Source: an uncultured Bacilli bacterium (GTDB taxonomy: Bacteria; Bacillota_I; Bacilli_A; RF39; UBA660). Taken from it: a DNA stretch of 9,515 bases. The DNA lies in the NCBI GenBank assembly GCA_934091015.1, contig CAKOKM010000039.1:1-9515 (forward strand), written 5' to 3'. The position numbers and the translations under genes are program-made. The notes under the pieces are model-generated. The model ran no database searches. It was not told the origin of the DNA and worked only from the letters and a program-made list of their open reading frames with translations. Positions 1 through 6,851 of the stretch are shown here, piece after piece (the first letter of the stretch is position 1; the number at the start of each line of letters is the position of its first letter).

Positions 1-4
1 AAAC

Positions 5-32
5 TTGACAAAAGAAAAACCTTATATATAAA
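5..32 (+). promoter_or_regulatory. Putative sigma-A-type promoter
   Basis: TTGACA (5-10) is followed after 16 bases by TATAAA (27-32), close to the vegetative consensus. The start would fall near 39-41. Together with the terminator at 219-250 it defines a transcript of about 210 nt. An oppositely directed candidate also overlaps this stretch: TTGACA-17-TATCAT on the minus strand, at 64-69 and 41-46. In such AT-rich DNA either could be fortuitous. Confidence 0.4.
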
Positions 33-40
33 GGCTTTGC

Positions 41-220
41 ATGATATTTATAAATTAGTTAACTGTCAAACTCCGGATAACTAACAGTGTCTACTATGGT
101 TATCTAAGCGATGGATTTTTAGGTATCTTTAATAATCTACTAGCCGGAGTTTCATTAGGTATATCAGCTACGATTATCTTTTCTTTTATCTTAATTATAT
201 TTTTTAACCCTAAAGATTAA
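41..220 (+). pseudogene. Possible broken small membrane ORF or structured small RNA
   Basis: I do not recognise this. The frame opens with ATG at 41, exactly where the promoter at 5-32 would start a transcript, but meets an in-frame TAG at 56. It then stays open for 53 codons to TAA at 218-220, directly before a terminator. The open part has no usable start codon. It encodes residues such as SDGFLGIFNNLL and then a hydrophobic stretch (ATIIFSFILIIFF), which would make a single-span membrane peptide. An alternative is a non-coding RNA: a 9-bp GC-rich inverted repeat (AAACTCCGG 68-76, CCGGAGTTT 144-152) encloses further small stems. A decayed gene, a recoded ORF and an RNA are all possible. Confidence 0.25.
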
Positions 221-250
221 TAGCAAAAAATTATTTGCTATTTTATTTTT
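219..250 (+). terminator. Intrinsic terminator
   Basis: AATAGCAAA (219-227) pairs with TTTGCTATT (234-242), a 9-bp stem with a 6-base loop, followed by TTTTATTTTT. It closes the transcription unit that starts near base 40. Confidence 0.7.
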
Positions 251-295
251 GCTGTGATATATTTTTTATGTAATATAAAAAGGTAGGTTATTAAA

Positions 296-1198
296 GTGGA
301 GTATTTAAACGATATATTTTTTAGTGAAGCATCAATTTACTTAGGTATTATAGCTATTGTAATAAGTGTGATAAGTTTATTAACTATAATTGAACAATGG
401 ATTTTATTTAATAAATTAGGTGAAAAAGGTTGGAAAAGCATTATCCCTATATATAATGGATGGGTTTATCTAAAATTAGGAGATTTACCAGGATGGTTAA
501 TTCTTTTACCAATTGCCAATGCCATAGGTTTAATTGTTGCATCATTTAACATTCCTAAGAAATTAAATAAATCAGCTGCATTAGGAATATTATACTTGAT
601 TTCTCCTAATATTTATTATCTAGTATTAATTTTAGGTAAAACACCATCTAAATCAGAATCAGTAAAAGAAATTGAAAGCGGTAATAATAATCAAGAAACA
701 TTTGAAGTAACACAAGAAATTAACACTCAGACAGTAGAAAAAACTCCTGAATTTGAAGAACAACCAGCTCTAAATACAGAAGAAGTAATCAAACCAGAAA
801 CAACATTTTCAAATAATGCTTACATAAATATAGAAAAAGAAGAACCTGTTAAACAAGTTGATGAAGACATTATTAACGCATTTGATATTCCTTTACCTGA
901 AAAAACTGAAGACAAAACTGAAAGTTTAGAAATGATAGATACTTTAACAAAATTAAAACAATCAGATATTCAAGAAGAATTATCAAATCAAAATAATGAT
1001 AATAAAGATATTGAGGTATTTGACCAAACAGTAACTCCTATTGATAAAGATATATTAGAAGAGACTGTTGAACTACCAAAAATGGTTAATGAAGAAATAA
1101 ATAGTGGATTAAATGTAACCAAACATTGTAATAATTGTGGCTTCGAAAATGAATATTCACAAAAAAATTGTTTAATGTGTGGAGCACCACTAGAATAA
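296..1198 (+). CDS. DUF5684-like membrane protein with acidic linker and C-terminal zinc ribbon
   Basis: A 300-residue protein starting at GTG; GGTAGG lies 8 bases upstream and no in-frame ATG is near. Residues about 12-38, 64-84 and 95-114 are hydrophobic segments. The sequence GWKSIIPIYN (45-54) followed by a short PGW loop is typical of the small DUF5684 membrane family, whose function is unknown. Residues 118-270 form a long Glu/Asp/Asn/Thr-rich, probably disordered linker. The C-terminus is a four-cysteine zinc ribbon, C278-x2-C281-x10-C292-x2-C295, ending in GAPLE. The fusion suggests a membrane-anchored protein that presents a zinc-ribbon domain in the cytoplasm for a protein or nucleic-acid contact. 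That role is inference. It is a single-gene unit, closed by a terminator at its stop codon. Confidence 0.8.
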   Translation: MEYLNDIFFSEASIYLGIIAIVISVISLLTIIEQWILFNKLGEKGWKSIIPIYNGWVYLKLGDLPGWLILLPIANAIGLIVASFNIPKKLNKSAALGILYLISPNIYYLVLILGKTPSKSESVKEIESGNNNQETFEVTQEINTQTVEKTPEFEEQPALNTEEVIKPETTFSNNAYINIEKEEPVKQVDEDIINAFDIPLPEKTEDKTESLEMIDTLTKLKQSDIQEELSNQNNDNKDIEVFDQTVTPIDKDILEETVELPKMVNEEINSGLNVTKHCNNCGFENEYSQKNCLMCGAPLE

Positions 1199-1225
1199 TT
1201 GGATATTGAAATCCAATTTTTATTT
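1198..1225 (+). terminator. Intrinsic terminator
   Basis: ATTGGAT (1198-1204) pairs with ATCCAAT (1211-1217) around a 6-base loop, followed by TTTTTATTT. The stem begins in the last base of the preceding stop codon. Confidence 0.75.
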
Positions 1226-1274
1226 GCTATAAACTATGAAATAAGGTATATTTATTAAAGAGGAAGTAATAAAA

Positions 1275-1811
1275 ATGATAAAGTTATATACAGGACCAAT
1301 GTTTAGTGGAAAATCAGATGAATTATTAAAAGAATATGATAAAAAATATCATAAAAGTAAAATTTTATTATTTAAACCAAAAATTGATACTAGAGATTAT
1401 GGTCTAATTAAAACTAGAAATGATAAAGAAGTAGAAGCTATATTAATTAATGATTTAAGTGATATTTATAATTATTTATCAGATAAGATAACAACTATAT
1501 TTATTGATGAAGCTAATTTCATGAAAGGCGATATTGCTGTACTAATCGATTTATCAATAAATAAAGATTTAGATATATTTATTGCTGGACTTAATTTAAC
1601 AAGTGAACTAAAACCATTTGGAATTATGCCTGAAATAATGGCAATATCTGATGAAATAGTCTTATTACATGCATCTTGTAATGATTGTAATAGAGATGCT
1701 TCATATACTTATTATAATGGTTCAAAAGATAGTGATATTTTAGTAGGAAATGATAATTATATTGCCCTTTGTCCTAAATGTTTAAGAAAAAGATTAACAT
1801 TAAATAAATAA
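1275..1811 (+). CDS. tdk: Thymidine kinase
   Basis: This 178-residue protein phosphorylates thymidine (and deoxyuridine) to the monophosphate using ATP in the pyrimidine salvage pathway, in the cytoplasm. The N-terminus carries the Walker A loop GPMFSGKS (7-14). IDEANF (77-82) matches the family's DEAQF Walker B/catalytic segment with Gln replaced by Asn. The structural zinc site is complete: C135, C138, C166 and C169. Length is normal, or slightly short, for bacterial type II thymidine kinases (about 190). The lasso segment between the two cysteine pairs is diverged from the usual form. GAGGAAG lies 8 bases before the ATG. The gene precedes a Cse60-like gene and a flippase gene on the same strand, with no clear terminator after it. 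Confidence 0.92.
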   Translation: MIKLYTGPMFSGKSDELLKEYDKKYHKSKILLFKPKIDTRDYGLIKTRNDKEVEAILINDLSDIYNYLSDKITTIFIDEANFMKGDIAVLIDLSINKDLDIFIAGLNLTSELKPFGIMPEIMAISDEIVLLHASCNDCNRDASYTYYNGSKDSDILVGNDNYIALCPKCLRKRLTLNK

Positions 1812-1868
1812 CCATTTTAGACAAATTTCTTTCTTATATTTTGTTATAACAATAATAGGGAGGAAAAT

Positions 1869-2048
1869 ATGCAAGTTAAAGTATTTGACGAATCGCACGA
1901 AAAAGATTTAGAAAACTCTGTCAATTCCTTTTTAAAAGAAGTTGATGACTTATTAGACATTAAGTACAGTGTTGCTATAACCGCAGTTGGTGAAGAACAA
2001 ATATATTGTTTTACTGCTATGATTATTTACCGCAATACATCTGAGTAA
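1869..2048 (+). CDS. Cse60-like sporulation protein (59 aa)
   Basis: A short gene with an ideal AGGGAGG ribosome site 6 bases before ATG; the stop is TAA. The product begins MQVKVFDESHEKDLENSVN and continues through an acidic middle to EEQIYCFTAMIIY near the C-terminus. The pattern of VKVFDE..HEKDLE, then DIKYS, then QIYCF.AMIIY resembles my recollection of the Cse60 family (about 60 residues, sigma-E-controlled and of unknown biochemical role in Bacillus subtilis). No membrane span is present, and the predicted fold is small alpha/beta. It sits 20 bases upstream of the SpoVB/MurJ-family flippase and in the same window as sigE, which fits a sporulation role. The family name is from memory and should be tested by profile search; that it is a real gene is well supported. 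Confidence 0.72.
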   Translation: MQVKVFDESHEKDLENSVNSFLKEVDDLLDIKYSVAITAVGEEQIYCFTAMIIYRNTSE

Positions 2049-2067
2049 TTAGTAGAAAGGAAGAAGT

Positions 2068-3711
2068 ATGAAAAAGAACAGTTTTATATCTGGAACAATT
2101 ATTTCAACTATTTCCATTGTCTTAGTAAAAATAATGGGAATGCTTTATGTTATTCCATTTTATAGTATTGTTGGTTCCCAAGGTGGAGCTCTTTATAGTT
2201 ATGCCTATCAACTATATTTATTATTTTTAGGCGTTTCATCAGCTGGAATTCCCAATGCGATTAGTAAAGTAATAAGTGAATATAATTCTACCGGAAAATT
2301 AGAAGCTAAAACAAGAGCATATTATGTTGGTAAAAAAATAATATCATATATTAGTATAGTTGCTTTTATTCTTTTATTCGTATTTGCTGAAGAATTAGCA
2401 ACCCTTTATTTAGGTAAGATAACAGGAGGAAATACTCCAGAAGATGCGGCCTTTGTAATTAGATGTGTCTCGTTTGCGGTATTAATAATACCACACCTTA
2501 GTGTAACTAAAGGGTATTTACAAGGTCATCAAGTATTTGCTCCATCTTCAACAGCTAATTTAATAGAACAAGCTGTAAGAATATTTGTCATCCTTGCTGG
2601 ATCATACTTATCTTATAAAGTTTTTAATAGTTCATTATATCTTGCTGTAGGAATAGCAGTATCTGGAGCGTTCTTTGGTGGATTATTTGCTTATCTTTAT
2701 TTAAGAAAAAAAATAAAAAAATATCAAAAAGAATTAGACTTAGATAAAAATCTTGAAAAGGACAATATTTCTAATAAAGAAATAACTAAAAAAATTATTA
2801 GTTATGCCGTTCCATTTGTAATTATTAATATAATCGTAGATATTTATAGCATCACTGATTCAATTCTTATATTAAACACCTTAACCGGATTAGGCTATGT
2901 AGCCGAAGATGTCGAATTTATTGCCAGTTGTATATCTACATGGGGATCTAAAATATGTATGGTAGTTAACGCAATTGCCATGGGAATGACAACATCACTA
3001 ATTCCGAGTATAGTAGAAGCATATTCTACAAAAAAAGTTGCTAATTTAAATAAAAGAATAAATGAAGCACTTCAAATGGTAGTTTATATTTCCTTACCAT
3101 TAACAATTGGTATATCAATTCTATCAACTCCAATATGGACAATCTTCTACAACACGAATGCTTATGGAGGATCAATATTAAAGATAACCATTTTTGGAGC
3201 TATGTTAGGAAATGTCGCTATGATTATATCATGCACTCTTCAAGGAATGAATAAATATAAACAAGTTTATTTAATGAATTTAATTGGTAGTTTAACAAAT
3301 GCAATATTAGATGTACCATTAATGATTTTATTTAATAAATTAAATCTTCCAGCTTATTATGGTGCTAGTGTATCATCTATTATAGGTTATACAACATCAA
3401 CATTAATTGGTTTAAAATATATTAATAAAGATAAAAACATTAGTTATAAAGAAACTATTAAAGTAATATTTAAAAGTTTAATTCCAGCATTATCAATGCT
3501 AGTGGTATTACTAATAATTAATAAATTTATCCCATTAGATGTCTATAAAAAATTTGATGCAATTATCTTAATTATAATAAATGCTATAGTAGGCGGATTT
3601 ATATATATTTACTTATCATTTAAATTAAATATTCCATATCAAATATTTGGTAAAGAATACTTAAATAAAATAATAAAAAAACTTACCTTTGGTAAGTTAA
3701 AAATAGATTAA
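2068..3711 (+). CDS. Polysaccharide/lipid flippase, SpoVB/MurJ-like (MOP superfamily)
   Basis: A 547-residue polytopic membrane protein with about 14 predicted spans and no large soluble domain. The N-terminus (MKKNSFISGT..., ending the first repeat with YLLFLGVSSAGIPNAISKVI at 49-68) is characteristic of the SpoVB/YtgP branch of the multidrug/oligosaccharidyl-lipid/polysaccharide exporter superfamily. Members flip undecaprenyl-linked cell-wall precursors: YtgP is the MurJ-type lipid II flippase, and SpoVB is needed for spore cortex synthesis. The sequence alone does not separate the two roles. The Cse60-like gene just upstream makes a sporulation role attractive but not proven. GAAAGGAAG precedes the ATG. 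The last codons (3680-3698) contain an inverted repeat that serves as a terminator for the opposite-strand gene. Confidence 0.85.
   Translation: MKKNSFISGTIISTISIVLVKIMGMLYVIPFYSIVGSQGGALYSYAYQLYLLFLGVSSAGIPNAISKVISEYNSTGKLEAKTRAYYVGKKIISYISIVAFILLFVFAEELATLYLGKITGGNTPEDAAFVIRCVSFAVLIIPHLSVTKGYLQGHQVFAPSSTANLIEQAVRIFVILAGSYLSYKVFNSSLYLAVGIAVSGAFFGGLFAYLYLRKKIKKYQKELDLDKNLEKDNISNKEITKKIISYAVPFVIINIIVDIYSITDSILILNTLTGLGYVAEDVEFIASCISTWGSKICMVVNAIAMGMTTSLIPSIVEAYSTKKVANLNKRINEALQMVVYISLPLTIGISILSTPIWTIFYNTNAYGGSILKITIFGAMLGNVAMIISCTLQGMNKYKQVYLMNLIGSLTNAILDVPLMILFNKLNLPAYYGASVSSIIGYTTSTLIGLKYINKDKNISYKETIKVIFKSLIPALSMLVVLLIINKFIPLDVYKKFDAIILIIINAIVGGFIYIYLSFKLNIPYQIFGKEYLNKIIKKLTFGKLKID
3671..3698 (-). 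terminator. Intrinsic terminator for the minus-strand gene, inside the flippase coding sequence
   Basis: Read on the minus strand, AACTTACC, a 3-base loop and GGTAAGTT form an 8-bp perfect stem followed by a run of six or more T. On the plus strand the same bases encode the C-terminal Lys-Leu-Thr-Phe-Gly-Lys-Leu of the flippase. It lies 10 bases beyond the stop of the gene at 3708-4034. Confidence 0.75.
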
Positions 3712-4034
3712 ACCATATACATATCATTATTAGAAGAGTTATAATCAGTACCATAATTTAAAGAAGAATCACCTTCAAGTTTATTAAGTCTTGCTTCAAT
3801 TCTATTTAATCTTCTTTCTACTTTAGATAGTCTTGAATCAATATCGGTATACATGTTGTTATTCATCCCACTCATGTTGTTCATGCCTGTATCTTGATAA
3901 GCTGGTCCTGCATAAAATTGGTTACTTGCACTAACTGCCTGATTAGGAACAAAGTTATTCATACCCATCCCCATGTTATTAGCAACTGGTCCATAACCAT
4001 ATCCTGAAAAGAAAGAATTACGATCCTTTTTCAT
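3708..4034 (-). CDS. Met/Asn/Gly-rich coiled-coil protein, possible spore coat component
   Basis: A 108-residue protein I cannot assign to a named family. Residues 1-62 are low-complexity and rich in Gly, Asn, Met, Tyr and Ser (for example GYGYGP, MGMGMNN, MNNMSGMNNN). Residues 64-88 form a textbook coiled coil with hydrophobic a/d positions I65, L69, V72, L76, I79, L83 and L86 and many Arg/Glu between them. The tail (89-108) is again Asn/Tyr/Ser-rich. No signal peptide or membrane span is visible. This layout, a sticky low-complexity arm plus an oligomerising helix, resembles spore coat or other structural self-assembling proteins; that role is inference, helped by sporulation genes nearby. 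AGAGGTG lies 4 bases before the ATG. Its stop codon overlaps the flippase stop in a shared TTAA. Confidence 0.8.
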   Translation of the reverse strand: MKKDRNSFFSGYGYGPVANNMGMGMNNFVPNQAVSASNQFYAGPAYQDTGMNNMSGMNNNMYTDIDSRLSKVERRLNRIEARLNKLEGDSSLNYGTDYNSSNNDMYMV

Positions 4035-4095
4035 GTTTCACCTCTAAAATAATATATGTATAAAAAATAAAAAGTTTATTAAAGGAGTATATAAA

Positions 4096-4710
4096 ATGAG
4101 AATTAGAAATATTAAAAATGCTAAAGAAATTATTACTAACAGTGAATTAGTAATAACAAATAATATTTTTAAAGATGACAAACCACTATATATAGAAATA
4201 GGTTGTGGTAAAGGTAATTTTATTATTGAAACTGCTAAACAAAACCCTAATATTAATTTTATAGGTATTGAAAGATATGAATCAATTTTATTAAGAGCAA
4301 TTAAAAAGTTAGAAGATATTCCATCTAATCTAAGGTTTATGTGTATAGATGCGAAAGAAATAGATAAATACTTTAATCATAATGTTGATCAAATATATTT
4401 AAACTTTTCTGATCCATGGCCTAAAAAAAGACATTCTAAAAGAAGATTAACGAGCGACTCATTTTTAAATTTATATAATAAGATATCTAAAAATAATATT
4501 AATATTAAAATGAAAACTGATAATAAAGACTTGTTTGCCTATTCTATTATGACTTATAATAATTATGGATTTAAAATTAAAGATATATCTCTTGATTTAC
4601 CAGAAGATTATAAAAATAATGTTGTAACTGAATATGAAAGAAAATTTAGGAATCAAGGAATTACTATAAATTATATAAATGTTATAAAAGAGGTAGAATA
4701 TGAAGAATAA
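4096..4710 (+). CDS. trmB: tRNA (guanine-N7-)-methyltransferase
   Basis: A 204-residue cytoplasmic enzyme that methylates N7 of G46 in the variable loop of tRNAs using S-adenosylmethionine. The SAM-binding loop EIGCGKGNF is at 34-42. The family signature SDPWPKKRH is at 105-113 and is followed by RR (116-117). TD (141-142) and TEYE (178-181) are the substrate-binding segments of bacterial TrmB. Length is typical (about 210). AAAGGAG lies 8 bases before the ATG. The last 11 bases overlap the start of the pseudopilin-like gene, so the two are probably co-transcribed and translationally coupled, although they have no obvious functional link. It is divergent from the minus-strand gene at 4034, with only 61 bases between the two starts. 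Confidence 0.95.
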   Translation: MRIRNIKNAKEIITNSELVITNNIFKDDKPLYIEIGCGKGNFIIETAKQNPNINFIGIERYESILLRAIKKLEDIPSNLRFMCIDAKEIDKYFNHNVDQIYLNFSDPWPKKRHSKRRLTSDSFLNLYNKISKNNINIKMKTDNKDLFAYSIMTYNNYGFKIKDISLDLPEDYKNNVVTEYERKFRNQGITINYINVIKEVEYEE

Positions 4711-6808
4711 TAAAGGGTTTACGTTAGTTGAGATATTAGCAGTCTTGGTACTTATTTCATTAATGATGGTAATTATAGTACCTAATGTTCAAAAAGTAGC
4801 ACTAAATTCTAAAATTAAATTATGTAATTCCAAAATAACTATAGTTGAAGAAGCTATAAATTTATGGACTAAAGATAATTTTAAATGTTATGAAAAAACA
4901 GGAGGTTGTAATATACTTTCAAATTGTAATACAGTTGATAATGAAATAACATGCACAACAACTTTCCAAAAATTAGCCGAAAATAGTTTGATAAATTTTG
5001 ATAAAACTGTTGAAAACATAAAATACGTTATAAATCCTATTAATAATGGTAACATGAATAATACAATAATTAACATTAAGTATAATAAAGTGACAAAACA
5101 AGCAACATCATCATTATCAGAAACGGATAAATTAAAAATTTGTAGTAAAGATGCAGACGAAATTACTCCTGCTGTTATTGAAAAAATTACTGATCCATCA
5201 GATGATAATAACAATTCTAAAGCAGCAGAATTGTTAGAAAAATTATACAATAACGATGCTTCTTCAAATGGATTAGAAAAAGATAATACATCTGATGAAA
5301 ACATAAGGTATGTAGGAGCATCACCAAATAACTATCTAAAATTTAATAATGAAACATGGAGAATAGTAGGAGTATTTAATAATATAACTTCAATAGATAA
5401 GAATGATAAAGAAAAGAAGGAATCACTTGTCAAAATAGTAAGAAATGATTCTCTAGGAAATTATTCATGGGATAGTTCAGGATCAGACAAAAATAGTGGA
5501 TGGGGTATTAATGAATGGAGTCAAGCAGATTTAATGACCGAATTAAATACTGATTATATAAATGAAAATCCACCAAGCCCTACAACCTTATGGTTTAATG
5601 GGAAAAATAATGCTAAAAATGGATCATACGATTATATTAAAAATATAAAAAGTAGCTCATTAGACAAAGTAGCAAAAGTAAGATGGAATACAAGTAGAGC
5701 AAAATATGGAGCCAGTGCATTAAATTCATATAATCAAGAGAGAAGTACAACATCAATAATTACACCAGGTGATAAAGTTCCAAGAAAAAACACATGGGAT
5801 GGAAAAATAGCATTAATATATCCAAGTGACTATGGATATGCATCAACAGATGCAGCATGTAGAGATAATATGAGTTCAAAAACAAACGATGTATATAATT
5901 GTAAAAATGAAAACTGGTTATTTAACAGTGCATATCAATGGACTTTGTCCTCTAATTCTGGCGGTGCGGATATTGTGCTCGGTGTTGAGTCGGGCGGGTA
6001 TTTCAGCCGCTACAGTGCGGGCAGCCCTAATGGTGTGCGTCCGGCCCTTTTCTTAAAATCTGATGTCGTGATAGCTGGAGGAACAGGAACTCAAAGTAAT
6101 CCTTTTACAATTAAAACTAGTTCATCATTTTCTAAAGATTCATGGCAAACAATAGCAAATAATGTTAAGTCAGGAAAATCATATTTATACAATATAGGTG
6201 ACGAAAAAGAAGTTTCAATAAATGGAAATAGTAACACAGTACGAGTTGCTAACAATTCAACCCCAGAAAAATGCAGTGGTACAGATTTTTCAGAAACCGC
6301 CTGTGGATTTGTCGTTGAATTTGCCGACATAGTAGGAGATAAGGCAATGAATAGTTCTTCAACCAATGTAGGAGGCTGGCCAGCAACAGCAATGAGAACA
6401 TACTTAAACGACGAGTTTTATAATAGTTTACCAGAAGATTTAAGAAATGTAATAATAGATACGAAAGTAATATCAGGCCATGGGAGTACAAGTGGAGAAA
6501 AAAACTTTACATCAACAGATAAAATATATTTATTAAGTTTAAAGGAAGTATATGAGGATGCAACTGGTGATTCAGCAGATTATCAAACAAGGCAATTAGA
6601 TTATTATAAAAATAAAGGATTGTTATATAGTAATCGTGACTTTTCAGCTGCTATAAAACAATATAATGGCTCAAATGAACTTTGGTGGTTACGCTCATCA
6701 TATAAAGATTCTAATGAAACATTTGGTTATATTCTTGATAATGGTCCTTATAATTATCTTTCTCCAATTTATTTTTTTGGTATTTCTCCCGCTTTCCGTA
6801 TCGGATAA
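4700..6808 (+). CDS. Pseudopilin-like surface protein with two C-type-lectin-like domains; candidate hypermutated DGR target
   Basis: A 702-residue protein. The N-terminus is a type IV prepilin signal, MKNNKG then FTLVEILAVLVLISL, with predicted prepilin-peptidase cleavage after G6, Glu at +5 and one hydrophobic helix. Residues about 35-165 contain at least eight Cys (for example C50 area to C149 area). Domain A runs about 204-470 (YVGASPNNYLKFNNETWRIV at 204-223; W414 ... GVRPALFL at 445-452). Domain B (about 475-702) resembles DUF6273-type domains (MNSSSTNVGGWPATAMRTYL) and ends WWLRSS (662-667) ... GISPAFRIG (694-702). Both domain ends have the W...G[VI]xPA[LF] layout of formylglycine-enzyme/C-type-lectin-like folds. 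Codon composition changes abruptly at residues 415-451 and 668-696 (see repeat features). It is probably anchored or exported through a pilin-type pathway and binds an unknown ligand. It overlaps trmB by 11 bases. Confidence 0.85.
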   Translation: MKNNKGFTLVEILAVLVLISLMMVIIVPNVQKVALNSKIKLCNSKITIVEEAINLWTKDNFKCYEKTGGCNILSNCNTVDNEITCTTTFQKLAENSLINFDKTVENIKYVINPINNGNMNNTIINIKYNKVTKQATSSLSETDKLKICSKDADEITPAVIEKITDPSDDNNNSKAAELLEKLYNNDASSNGLEKDNTSDENIRYVGASPNNYLKFNNETWRIVGVFNNITSIDKNDKEKKESLVKIVRNDSLGNYSWDSSGSDKNSGWGINEWSQADLMTELNTDYINENPPSPTTLWFNGKNNAKNGSYDYIKNIKSSSLDKVAKVRWNTSRAKYGASALNSYNQERSTTSIITPGDKVPRKNTWDGKIALIYPSDYGYASTDAACRDNMSSKTNDVYNCKNENWLFNSAYQWTLSSNSGGADIVLGVESGGYFSRYSAGSPNGVRPALFLKSDVVIAGGTGTQSNPFTIKTSSSFSKDSWQTIANNVKSGKSYLYNIGDEKEVSINGNSNTVRVANNSTPEKCSGTDFSETACGFVVEFADIVGDKAMNSSSTNVGGWPATAMRTYLNDEFYNSLPEDLRNVIIDTKVISGHGSTSGEKNFTSTDKIYLLSLKEVYEDATGDSADYQTRQLDYYKNKGLLYSNRDFSAAIKQYNGSNELWWLRSSYKDSNETFGYILDNGPYNYLSPIYFFGISPAFRIG
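5942..6052 (+). repeat. Compositionally aberrant patch 1; candidate DGR variable region
   Basis: These 37 codons (residues T415-F451) are 58% G+C (64 of 111 bases) with only 13 A, in a gene otherwise close to 30% G+C and A-rich. None of the 37 codons ends in A, whereas neighbouring codons mostly do. The patch ends in the conserved GVRPALF of a lectin-like domain. Loss of A in a surface-loop-coding patch is what adenine-directed mutagenic retrohoming would produce. Import of a foreign cassette is the alternative. No template repeat is in the window. Confidence 0.5.
6701..6787 (+). repeat. NNT-codon tract; candidate DGR variable region 2
   Basis: Of 29 consecutive codons (residues Y668-S696), 25 end in T, including an unbroken run of 14, while positions 1 and 2 take all four bases. 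The next codons (CCC GCT TTC CGT ATC) are C/T-ended and encode the conserved PAFRIG terminus, a plausible position for the initiation-of-mutagenic-homology element. Template AAT/AAC codons mutated at A give NNT/NNC, which excludes stop codons and matches this pattern. The tract ends 21 bases before the end of the gene. Confidence 0.55.
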
Positions 6809-6824
6809 TTTAAATAAAAAAATT

Positions 6825-6851
6825 CAAGATATCATAATCTTGTTTTTTTTT
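6825..6851 (+). terminator. Intrinsic terminator
   Basis: CAAGAT (6825-6830) pairs with ATCTTG (6837-6842) around a 6-base loop, followed by nine T (6843-6851). It ends the trmB/pseudopilin transcript and touches the Spo0A box of the next operon. Confidence 0.75.

Noticed and set aside
1818..1868. Sigma-E-type promoter upstream of the Cse60-like gene
   Set aside because: TATAACAAT resembles the sigma-E -10, but with an extra base and no clear ATA-type -35 at the right distance, so it is not called.
4050..4058. CATATATTA upstream of the minus-strand coiled-coil gene as a sigma-K -10 element
   Set aside because: It fits CATAnnnTA, but the AC of the -35 is 15 rather than about 17 bases away and the predicted start would fall in the ribosome site. 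Such matches are common in AT-rich DNA.
4888..6491. Minus-strand open frames within the pseudopilin-like gene (4888-5304, 6091-6366, 6249-6491)
   Set aside because: They lie wholly inside a well-supported gene, lack convincing ribosome sites and encode unremarkable hydrophobic translations of the antisense strand.
4700..6808. DGR reverse transcriptase, Avd or template repeat inside the window
   Set aside because: No frame contains reverse transcriptase motifs, and no second copy of either aberrant patch is present. If a retroelement acts here it is encoded elsewhere.
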